This document shows, piece after piece, positions 12,948-19,627 of a DNA stretch of 22,415 nucleotides. Positions within the stretch are counted from its first letter, which is position 1; every line of letters begins with the position of its first letter. The notes beneath the pieces were generated by a model. It did no database searches. It worked only from the letters and a program-made list of their open reading frames with translations, and was not told where the DNA came from. Origin of the DNA: Paracrocinitomix sp040880585 (GTDB taxonomy: Bacteria > Bacteroidota > Bacteroidia > Flavobacteriales_D > Crocinitomicaceae); NCBI GenBank assembly GCA_040880585.1, contig JBBDID010000038.1, positions 1 through 22,415 on the forward strand, in the 5' to 3' direction. The position numbers and the translations under genes are program-made.

Positions 12948-13598
12948 TTAATAAAATCTATACCCCACTGTGAATTGTAACCACTGATTTTTGTAACGCG
13001 GAGTAGATGATGATCCGTCTCCATGATTGGATTGAAAATCCCAGGCTGCTCTTCCGGATAGTACAAAGTGCTTAATGTTAACATCTGCTCCTATTGAAAA
13101 ACCCAAAATATTTCTACGGATGTTATCGTTTTCAAATTCCTGCTCTTGTTCTATACTGTTAACCCCAAAAGTGTAAACATCCTTTTGATGTGCGAGGTAG
13201 GAGTATTGGGGACCCACAACAAAGGTGATAAATTCTGCCGGTTTTACTTGTAACAGTAGCGGAACATCAATAAAAGTGGTTGTTCTTGTAAAAGAATAAG
13301 GTGTCCCTAAAAGTGTTCCTGCACCTTTAAATCCTTTTTGAGAAATTAAAAACTCAGGTTGAAATCCAAGAAATTTTCCAAAAGGAATTCCTATAAAGAC
13401 GCCTCCTGCAAAGCCTACTTTTGCATCTGCTCTAAAATCCTCCCCTTGTTCATCCCACACATTAGAATAATTTATTCCAGCTTTCAAACCGAAGGTAAAG
13501 ACTTCACGTGACTCATTATTATCACTCTGAGCGCTTAATGGTGTTGCGACGGTCAAAAACGTAAAAGCTAAGCCGAAGGTGATCAATGATTTTTTCAT
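12948..13598 (-). CDS. Outer-membrane beta-barrel protein, PorT-type
   Basis: A 216-aa protein with a signal peptide (ending ATPLSAQ near residue 24) and a barrel of amphipathic strands: FTFGLKAGINYSNVW, AKVGFAGGVFIGIPFGKFLGFQPEFLISQKG, TFIDVPLLLQVKP, TFVVGPQYSYL, NILGFSIGADVNIKHF, ending QFTVGYRFY. The C-terminal aromatic residue is the usual barrel-insertion signal. This is the general porin-like barrel of Bacteroidota; no substrate can be named. The gene is first behind the site-B promoter and directly follows the AraC-type regulator gene. Confidence 0.9.
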   Translation of the reverse strand: MKKSLITFGLAFTFLTVATPLSAQSDNNESREVFTFGLKAGINYSNVWDEQGEDFRADAKVGFAGGVFIGIPFGKFLGFQPEFLISQKGFKGAGTLLGTPYSFTRTTTFIDVPLLLQVKPAEFITFVVGPQYSYLAHQKDVYTFGVNSIEQEQEFENDNIRRNILGFSIGADVNIKHFVLSGRAAWDFQSNHGDGSSSTPRYKNQWLQFTVGYRFY

Positions 13599-13615
13599 TT
13601 TATTTGTTATTTAGT

Positions 13616-13633
13616 TGTGAATATATTTTCACA
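13616..13633. promoter_or_regulatory. TGTGA-N8-TCACA palindrome in the leader, site B
   Basis: The same palindrome and spacer length as at 11225-11242, again just after the predicted transcription start. Its conservation between two separate promoters suggests function beyond the upstream operator. Confidence 0.5.
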
Positions 13634-13636
13634 CTA

Positions 13637-13705
13637 CAAATGTCATTGATCTAAAAACAAGAAGGCTTACATCACTTTAGCATAAAATTACATCATTCAC
13701 ACATT
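13637..13705 (-). promoter_or_regulatory. Shared operator-promoter, site B (beta-barrel and stress operon)
   Basis: On the minus strand: AATGTGTGAATGATGTAA, 13 bases, TGATGTAA (half-sites 13688-13695 and 13667-13674, 21 bp apart), 26 bases, then GACATTTG (13637-13644) as the -7 box. The word AATGTGTGA contains the stop codon of the regulator gene, so the operator overlaps the regulator's 3' end. No terminator separates regulator and target, so read-through from the regulator gene is also possible. Confidence 0.85.
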
Positions 13706-14257
13706 TTCGAGCATTTTCTCTCTTTTGTTTTTCAGTGATTTAAAAAAAGAAGGGGTTAATCCGGTTATTTTTTTGAATTGATTAGAAAGTGCTGCAACAC
13801 TGCTGTAATTTAACCGATAAGATATTTCAGTGAGGTTGAGCTCATCATAAAGAATCAATTCTTTAATTCTTTCCACTTTATGAAGAAGAATGAAGTGTGA
13901 AATAGTTACTCCCTGTGCTTCTGAAAAAATATTGGAGAGGTAAGTGTAATCATAATCCAGTTTTTTACTGATAAAATCAGAGAACTTCATTTTAGGCAAC
14001 GTATCAGAATGATGCACCATATCAATGACGCCACTTTTTATTCTTTCAATAAGGATGGCCTTTTTGTCATTCATTAGTTCCAAACCTGAATGAAGTAAAA
14101 CGTCCTTAAGTTCTTTTCGTTGTTCAGCTGTAATGTATTCCAGGAGACTTACTTCACCCAAATTGACATAAGCATAATCAAGCCCCAGGTTTTTCAATTC
14201 CTCCTGTACTACTATTTTACAACGTAGACTCACCATGTATTTTATATATAATTTCAA
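13697..14257 (-). CDS. Short AraC-family transcriptional regulator
   Basis: A 186-aa protein. The N-terminal part (LYIKYMVSLRCKIVVQEELKNLGL) has no sugar-binding cupin. The C-terminal half is an AraC-type double helix-turn-helix: DYDYTYLSNIFSEAQGVTISHFILLHKVERIKEL (about 101-134), then LNLTEISYRLNYSSVAALSNQFKKITGLTPSFFKSL (about 140-175). Such short regulators are common in Bacteroidota next to YtxH/lmo0937 stress genes. AraC proteins bind direct repeats about two helical turns apart, as found at three promoters here. The start is probably TTG, because the family's MKLYIK start is retained and AAAGGA lies at good distance upstream; an ATG exists seven codons in. Confidence 0.9.
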   Translation of the reverse strand: MKLYIKYMVSLRCKIVVQEELKNLGLDYAYVNLGEVSLLEYITAEQRKELKDVLLHSGLELMNDKKAILIERIKSGVIDMVHHSDTLPKMKFSDFISKKLDYDYTYLSNIFSEAQGVTISHFILLHKVERIKELILYDELNLTEISYRLNYSSVAALSNQFKKITGLTPSFFKSLKNKREKMLENV

Positions 14258-14563
14258 ATTAAATTCCTTTTGTTTTAAATTGTGGATTGATTACTATTGA
14301 TCAGTTACAACAAAGGTGACCCGATTTATCCGAAGCGCAAAATATAGTTGGGGATAAGATTCTGAAAAAGCGGTGAATAAGTACTATTCACCTATTCTTT
14401 TAAACGCCAATTTTGTTTCTTTTTCGGGGGGATTACCCCTCGCTTTTAAAACGGTTAAACCATTTATTTTTACAACGTCTAAGCCTTGCTATTTCGTGTC
14501 GGTACTTACTATTTCGACCTTACAAGTCTGCTCAAAATCAAAAGTACGCCAACTTTCCAACCT
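14258..14563. other. Gene-free gap upstream of the AraC-type gene
   Basis: No supported gene. It holds a perfect 8-bp inverted repeat GGTGAATA/TATTCACC (14372-14392, loop AGTAC), which could be an operator or hairpin, and a small GGGG/CCCC hairpin near 14428-14439. One minus-strand frame reads through three stretches of 24-34 codons separated by TAG stops, which could be a decayed gene or chance. The promoter of the regulator must lie here but no convincing TAnnTTTG pair was found. Confidence 0.4.
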
Positions 14564-14758
14564 TTATGAAATATAAAAATACACAGAAAGCACAACTGAA
14601 ATCAAGAGGGTACCTGTTATTAAGCTGAATCGTCTAATAAAAGGGTCAAAACCGGGAATTGACATACTGTATAAGCCATAAATCAATAATATAATTCCGG
14701 CTAAAAGCGTCCCAAAGCCAAGAAGAAAGAAAAACAAATAGAGGATGATTTCGATCAT
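14564..14758 (-). CDS. Small two-helix membrane protein, hypothetical
   Basis: A 64-aa protein with two hydrophobic segments (IILYLFFFLLGFGTLLAGIILLIYGLY and SLITGTLLISVVLSVYFYI) around a short polar loop, SMSIPGFDPFIRRF. ATG start. No family is recognised. The size and composition make it a plausible inner-membrane protein, but such AT-rich hydrophobic frames can be spurious. Confidence 0.55.
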   Translation of the reverse strand: MIEIILYLFFFLLGFGTLLAGIILLIYGLYSMSIPGFDPFIRRFSLITGTLLISVVLSVYFYIS

Positions 14759-14876
14759 GTTTTTGGATAAACAGCTTGATTTTGAACTAAAATAGATGTT
14801 TTTTATCTTTTGAAGCCAAAAAGAGGAGAATATTCATTACGATTGATATTTGGCAATCATCTTCCTTTTTACTGGA

Positions 14877-16400
14877 TCACTTTTTTTTCAGTTCAAAAAT
14901 ATCTTTTCTTCGATCTTTCAGATTTCTAACGCTGCCAAATTGATTCAGTTCCCTCAGTAAATCGATATCGACATCTGCAATTAATATCATTTCTGTATTG
15001 GTTGTTGCCTCTGCTTTTATTCCATTTGGGGGAAAAGAAAAGTCACAGGGAGTAAACACCATGGATTGGGCAAATTGAATGTCCATATTATGGACTTTAG
15101 GCAGGTTTCCAACACTTCCGGCAATGGCGACGTAACATTCGTTTTCAATGGCTCTGGCTTGTGCACAGTGTCGTACTCTTGAATAACCATTTTGAGTATC
15201 TGTTAAAAAAGGGACAAATAAAATATCCATTCCTTCGTCGGCCAAAATTCTACTCAATTCAGGAAATTCAGAGTCGTAACAAATGAGAATGCCTATTTTT
15301 CCGCAGTCGGTATCATAAGTCTTCAGTTCACTTCCTCCCTGCATTCCCCAGATTTTCGCTTCATCCGGAGTGACATGAAGTTTTTCATACCGTTCTGTTG
15401 TGCCATCTCTTTTACACAAATACCCTACGTTGTATAAGAGGTTGTTTTTTAATTCGGGCATGCTCCCTGTGATCACATTAATGTTGTAGGAAATGGCAAG
15501 TTTTGAAAATTGTTTGACAATTTCGGGGGTGTGTTTTGCTAATTCTCGTATCGCCTCAGATTCTGAAAGGTGATTGTTTTTTGCCATTAAAGGGGCGTTG
15601 AAAAATTCAGGAAACAAGGCAAAGTCAGACCGGTAAGCAGAAACAGCATCAATAAAATATTCTGCTTGTTGCATCAATCCTACCAGATCTTTATACAAGC
15701 GCATTTGCCATTGAATCAAACCAATTCTCACTACCTTTTTTTGAGTCGCCGCCTTGCTGCTTGGTTTCTCGTAATAAATATTATCCCATTCCAGTAAAAC
15801 AGCCACATCATTTGAAGCTTCATCTGCTTCCAGGTAACCTTTTAATATTTTTGAAGGGTGAAAATCGTTGGAGATTTGAAAATTCAAGACCGGATCCTGA
15901 ATTTCTTTTCTCTTGACTTTTTCTATATACTCTTTGGGTGAAAGGGAGTCTGAATACTTATGGTAATTAGGGATTCGTCCACCAAAAGCAATACCGCGAA
16001 GATTTAACTTTTCACATAATTCTTTGCGGTAATCGTACATTCTACGCCCCAGTCTTAGTCCGCGGAATTCATCTTTGATAAAGACGTCTATTCCGTACAA
16101 AACATCTCCATCATCTGTGTGTGTGTCAAAGGTGTAATTCCCTGTAATTTCTCTATAAGTGTGGTGATCATCAAATTTATTATAATCCAGAATGATAGAC
16201 AAAGCACAACCGGCCAATTGACCATTTACTTTAATGACCGTCTGCCCCTCAGGAAATTTATCAATCAGTGATTGGATATGGGAAGCCGACCAATAGGCAT
16301 CCGGCATATTGGTGTATGCCTCAATCATGGCATTTTTTAACTGTTGATAGTCGTCAATAGTTAAAAAATGCAATTCTATATTTTCTATGTGTTGGATCAT
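14877..16400 (-). CDS. GNAT acetyltransferase fused to carbon-nitrogen hydrolase (nitrilase)
   Basis: A 507-aa two-domain protein. Residues about 8-210 form a GNAT domain with the acetyl-CoA loop RGLRLGRR (113-120) after the VLYGIDVFIKDEF strand. Residues about 224-507 form a nitrilase-superfamily amidase with the full triad: Glu265 (ALFPEFF), Lys340 (RYEKLHVTPDE), Cys374 (ILICYDSEFPE). Bacteroidota homologs keep this fusion; the substrate is unknown, and acyl transfer coupled to amide hydrolysis is inference. The ATG at 16400 is chosen because a TATCTTTG promoter box (16425-16432) lies where the frame would otherwise open at a TTG. It stands alone, without operon partners. Confidence 0.92.
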   Translation of the reverse strand: MIQHIENIELHFLTIDDYQQLKNAMIEAYTNMPDAYWSASHIQSLIDKFPEGQTVIKVNGQLAGCALSIILDYNKFDDHHTYREITGNYTFDTHTDDGDVLYGIDVFIKDEFRGLRLGRRMYDYRKELCEKLNLRGIAFGGRIPNYHKYSDSLSPKEYIEKVKRKEIQDPVLNFQISNDFHPSKILKGYLEADEASNDVAVLLEWDNIYYEKPSSKAATQKKVVRIGLIQWQMRLYKDLVGLMQQAEYFIDAVSAYRSDFALFPEFFNAPLMAKNNHLSESEAIRELAKHTPEIVKQFSKLAISYNINVITGSMPELKNNLLYNVGYLCKRDGTTERYEKLHVTPDEAKIWGMQGGSELKTYDTDCGKIGILICYDSEFPELSRILADEGMDILFVPFLTDTQNGYSRVRHCAQARAIENECYVAIAGSVGNLPKVHNMDIQFAQSMVFTPCDFSFPPNGIKAEATTNTEMILIADVDIDLLRELNQFGSVRNLKDRRKDIFELKKK

Positions 16401-16424
16401 TATTGTTGATTGATAAAACGGTGT

Positions 16425-16432
16425 CAAAGATA
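16425..16432 (-). promoter_or_regulatory. -7 box of the GNAT-nitrilase gene
   Basis: TATCTTTG on the minus strand, a perfect TAnnTTTG match, 24 bases before the ATG at 16400. No good -33 TTG is seen. It supports the shorter gene start. Confidence 0.6.
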
Positions 16433-16533
16433 AGCTTTTCTACTGTTAATATTTCTAAATTCATAAATGTGGGAAGGAGTCCCAAATGAAGAATGAGATG
16501 TTATCAGGATTAATCAAATAAGCATTTGATTTT

Positions 16534-16968
16534 TCATATGAAAACGATCATGGGAATGAACATTATCAATACAATGAATATTAACAGTGTAATTGAAAAA
16601 AAAGCATCCAATCGCTTTATGTGTGGATTAGACGCGCCGATTTCACTGAGTTTATCGATATCAGGTGAAAATCTCAGGTAGAGCAAGAAATCCCGCTTTT
16701 GATACTTTTCACTCATTTGTTTGAAAAATCTATCAACAGAATTATAAATAAATGGAACTATCATGCTCGAAAACAATATCCTCAATCCTTTTTCTGTTTT
16801 CATGTCGAAAATGAATGATCCGATTAGTCCAATTAGCCCTACAATTAAAAATATACCCGTGATTCTCCAACGGAACTTGTTGGTACACCATTTTTTCATT
16901 CTCGTGTAGAGTAGAAAAAAGCTCAGCCCCATTGCAAAAGTAATTCCTATAGTAATTAACAGCATCAT
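16534..16968 (-). CDS. Membrane protein with three helices, hypothetical
   Basis: A 144-aa protein with an N-terminal helix (LLITIGITFAMGLSFFLLY), a second one (ITGIFLIVGLIGLIGSFIF), a possible half-helix (ILFSSMIVPFIYNSV), a polar cytoplasmic stretch with DRFFKQMSEKYQKRDF and a C-terminal helix (FFSITLLIFIVLIMFIPMIVFI). No family recognised. ATG start; flanking gaps show no repeat or structure of note. Confidence 0.75.
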   Translation of the reverse strand: MMLLITIGITFAMGLSFFLLYTRMKKWCTNKFRWRITGIFLIVGLIGLIGSFIFDMKTEKGLRILFSSMIVPFIYNSVDRFFKQMSEKYQKRDFLLYLRFSPDIDKLSEIGASNPHIKRLDAFFSITLLIFIVLIMFIPMIVFI

Positions 16969-17117
16969 TTTTTTGTCCGTACTTTAATGGTTTATTGAAG
17001 TTAGTAAATTAATTAGGATATCTATTGCGGTAAGAAGAAGGTGAGGGGTAAAGCTACGTATTCACGCTTAAGAATTTAAAATTTTAGAACAATCTTAATA
17101 TTTGTTTGAATAAGTGT

Positions 17118-17669
17118 CTATTCAGACGTCTGGATGGTTTTTCCGTTCCAAAATAAGGTTTCCAGTTCGGTGGTTTTTTCTATTGTGTCTTTGTCCAGAT
17201 AGGTATTGATCACATGTTGAAAGGTTCCTTTTTTGGGATCGAACATAAACTCCTCAATATCTCCCGGATAATCACACATTGAATAATAAATGGCAGGAAA
17301 CGGCACCAATTTTCCCCTTTTTGTGATGATGTAATAATAAACCTCATAATCAAAACATCCGGACATATATTCAAATTGCACCCATAATATCCTGTCAACA
17401 TTTTTGTATCCCGGCATAATCCATTCTCTCACATAAACTGAATCATAAGTATCAATATCTGGAAGGCTGTATTCTATAAGTTGATTTGTGGTATCATTTG
17501 ACAGAACCAGATATGCATGTAGTAGCGTATCCGAAGAGTCTTCGTAATACCCCATTCGATATTCATAATTAATCCCCGTTATATGATAAGTATTAGAAGC
17601 TTGAAAATTCTGAGAATAAACCAACAGAGAAGATAGCACACCTACCAAAAGAAGAAATGTTTTGTTCAT
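17118..17669 (-). CDS. Secreted protein of unknown function
   Basis: A 183-aa protein with a clear signal peptide (FLLLVGVLSSLLVYSQ), cut before NFQAS. The mature chain is rich in Tyr and Asp, with YHITGINYEYRMGYYED, LLHAYLVLSNDTT and YYYIITKRGKLVPFPAIYYS; two cysteines in the second half may pair. The pattern suggests a beta-sandwich. It shares composition, not clear sequence, with the 2727-3329 protein. A TACATTTG box (17674-17681, minus strand) sits almost at the ATG, implying a very short leader. Confidence 0.78.
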   Translation of the reverse strand: MNKTFLLLVGVLSSLLVYSQNFQASNTYHITGINYEYRMGYYEDSSDTLLHAYLVLSNDTTNQLIEYSLPDIDTYDSVYVREWIMPGYKNVDRILWVQFEYMSGCFDYEVYYYIITKRGKLVPFPAIYYSMCDYPGDIEEFMFDPKKGTFQHVINTYLDKDTIEKTTELETLFWNGKTIQTSE

Positions 17670-17871
17670 AAGTCAAATGTACTACAAATCAGTATTTAAA
17701 CTGAGTTCTAAAACTGCTATTTCTTTTCAGGACTAAAAATAGGGGTAGAAATTTTTATCGGGAACTGCTTTCCGGGAAGCATTTTTTGTTTAATTCTTCA
17801 ATGAGTGGGAGAGAGATTTTTACGATCTGGAAAATGGGAGTTCCTGTTCATTAATGAATACGAATAAAAGT

Positions 17872-17879
17872 TATCTTTG
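17872..17879 (+). promoter_or_regulatory. -7 box of the T9SS protein gene
   Basis: TATCTTTG, a perfect TAnnTTTG match, 20 bases before the ATG at 17900. The -33 region lacks a TTG. Confidence 0.55.
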
Positions 17880-17899
17880 AAGGATTCAAGTTTATTGAT

Positions 17900-18793
17900 A
17901 TGCGAATTTTGTTTTTTTGTTGGTTTGGAATCACAACTTCTGCTTTTGGTCAGGTTTACCTTCCCATGCTGTCACAATTCAATGAATGGCAGGTGACTAA
18001 TTGTAATAATTCTTGCCTTACGGATGTGTATTACACCTACAAAGACACTTCTTTTAATGGGAATACGTATCACATTTTAGATGGTTATCACTATATCTCC
18101 GGGACATTTTTGTTACGAGAAGATATCACTGAACGAAAAGTGTACTTGCACTTAATTACGGGCTCAAAAAACGGAGAAGAGTATTTATTGTATGACTTTT
18201 CCCTACAACTGGGTGATTCTATGGAGGTACATAATCCCATTAGTCCATATCCTACTGATGCAGGCTACTTTTTGCTGGATTCTATTATCACCCAAACGCA
18301 TGTAGATGGGAATGATTACCGGCATTTTTTTCTCACCGCATTAGATACAACGCAATCACTTTCTACAGGAGCGATTTGGATAGAAGGAATTGGCTCCCGA
18401 TCTCTGATTAATACACCCGGAGCACCTCCTGATTTTAATCAGGCGGGAAATTTGAGTTGTTTTTTTAATCATCAAACTTTACATTACAGTGATTTAGATT
18501 CAATTGGTCAATGTGTTCAGGTGAATACAGATTTGGGGTTAACTGATCTTGAAAGCAGTGCCTTACAATTGTTCCCCAATCCGGCTCATGAGCTACTAAA
18601 TGTCAAATTATCCCTTCATTCAAAAGGAGAGTTGATTCTGCGAAATTTAAGCGGGAAGCAGTTAATGCGTCTGCCTGTTCAGCCACTAGAACTACTATTG
18701 GTTGACGTTTCTCATTTAGTAGAGGGAGTTTATATCATACAGTTTGAATCAGATCATGGTGAGGTGATCACTAAAAGATTGGTCGTTTTTTAA
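17900..18793 (+). CDS. Secreted T9SS type A sorting-domain protein
   Basis: A 297-aa protein: signal peptide (MRILFFCWFGITTSAFGQ), a central domain of about 190 residues with VYYTYKDTSFNGNTYHILDG, FLLREDITERKVYLHL and YLLYDFSLQLGDS, and a T9SS type A sorting domain (about 213-297: LQLFPNPAHELLNV, LRNLSGKQL, VEGVYIIQFES, VITKRLVVF). The central pattern (a form describing duration, 'ITERKVYL') is common in short T9SS proteins of Bacteroidota but has no known activity. It is the only + strand gene in the right half and ends against the TolC scrap on the other strand. Confidence 0.88.
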   Translation: MRILFFCWFGITTSAFGQVYLPMLSQFNEWQVTNCNNSCLTDVYYTYKDTSFNGNTYHILDGYHYISGTFLLREDITERKVYLHLITGSKNGEEYLLYDFSLQLGDSMEVHNPISPYPTDAGYFLLDSIITQTHVDGNDYRHFFLTALDTTQSLSTGAIWIEGIGSRSLINTPGAPPDFNQAGNLSCFFNHQTLHYSDLDSIGQCVQVNTDLGLTDLESSALQLFPNPAHELLNVKLSLHSKGELILRNLSGKQLMRLPVQPLELLLVDVSHLVEGVYIIQFESDHGEVITKRLVVF

Positions 18794-18920
18794 TTAACCG
18801 TGATAACATTTTCTAAATCGCCAATGGCATAGTGGGTTTTCAACATGGCCTCCTGATGCTTGACAATGACATCCATTAACTTGAGCTGTGCATTGATATA
18901 ACCTTTTAGTTTTCTCCTTC
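18790..18920 (-). pseudogene. Orphan C-terminal fragment of a TolC-family outer-membrane efflux gene
   Basis: The minus strand between the T9SS gene and lolA encodes about 43 residues, RRKLKGYINAQLKLMDVI, then VKHQEAMLKTHYAIGDLENVI and a stop. The NAQLxLMDxxxKxxEAxLKxxYxxGDLE pattern is that of the last helix of TolC/CusC-type efflux proteins. There is no start codon suited to it and no rest of the gene: upstream lies the lolA stop in another frame. It therefore looks like the tail of a deleted gene. Its stop overlaps the end of the T9SS gene on the other strand. Confidence 0.6.
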
Positions 18921-18941
18921 CCACTTTATTAAAGCACAATA

Positions 18942-19586
18942 TTACTCATCAAAACACTCTACACCCGGGTGCTCAGCTTCGTTGAAAACAAATTTTGAAT
19001 CCGGAATTTCCAGATCAAGTTCCATGCTCACAAGCTTGTATTGCATATTGGTGCCATCTTTTCCTTTAAGATAAACATAGACCACTTCGTTCGTCTCCTG
19101 ACTGAGTAACATTTTCACTGTGTGAAATTTACTGTCTTTTGGATTTTTTGGATAAAGAAACACAACGTCGCAAGTTGAACCGGCGTATTCTTGAGTTTCT
19201 CCGTATTTATAATTATATCCTTTTTCCCATAGTGTGAGCAATTCAGTGGGAGCCAATACATCTTCTTCGGCTTCTTCTACTGTAGATCGATAACATTCAT
19301 TATCCTCTTTAAAGTAGGTGACAATGTTCTCTCCATCACTATAAACTTCTTGATCCGTGACATCCAGCATATATTTCTCACCTTTTACATAGATTTTTCC
19401 CTTTTGAGAGATGGGTTCACCTTCTCCTTCAGGAGGTATAATTGTCATACTGAACTTAATGGTAAGGGTTTTATAACCATCCAATTTTGCAGAGGCCTTG
19501 TCTAATATTTCTTTTGCTTTTTCATCTTGTGCAATTCCAGTAATTGCAAATAAAACGGCAATGATTAGGTGTGTTATTTTCTTCAT
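18942..19586 (-). CDS. lolA: LolA-type outer-membrane lipoprotein carrier
   Basis: A 214-aa periplasmic protein with a signal peptide (THLIIAVLFAITGIAQ). The mature part follows the LolA fold: AKEILDKASAKLDGYKTLTIKFSMTI, GKIYVKGEKYMLDV, VYSDGENIVTYFKEDNE, then LLTLWEKGYNYKY and the late strand MLLSQETNEVVYVYLKGKDG. LolA carries lipoproteins from the LolCDE complex to the outer membrane; Bacteroidota lack a recognisable LolB. It lies 41 bases after ftsK in the same direction, a pairing common in the phylum, which supports the assignment. Confidence 0.85.
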   Translation of the reverse strand: MKKITHLIIAVLFAITGIAQDEKAKEILDKASAKLDGYKTLTIKFSMTIIPPEGEGEPISQKGKIYVKGEKYMLDVTDQEVYSDGENIVTYFKEDNECYRSTVEEAEEDVLAPTELLTLWEKGYNYKYGETQEYAGSTCDVVFLYPKNPKDSKFHTVKMLLSQETNEVVYVYLKGKDGTNMQYKLVSMELDLEIPDSKFVFNEAEHPGVECFDE

Positions 19587-19627
19587 TATGTGTTTTTCGT
19601 GTTCAAATATCCAAAATTATGCCAAAT

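Noticed and set aside
14285..14545. A minus-strand frame of about 90 codons interrupted by three TAG stops, considered as a decayed gene or TAG-readthrough gene
   Set aside because: Segments of 24-34 codons between stops are within chance for AT-rich DNA, and no family is recognised.
14373..14628. Two + strand frames of 67 and 71 codons
   Set aside because: They overlap each other and the 3' end of the 14564-14758 gene, have no recognisable motif, and run through the inverted repeat.
16401..16427. TTG start for the GNAT-nitrilase protein
   Set aside because: The TTG lies inside the TATCTTTG promoter box, so it would precede the transcription start. The ATG at 16400 fits.
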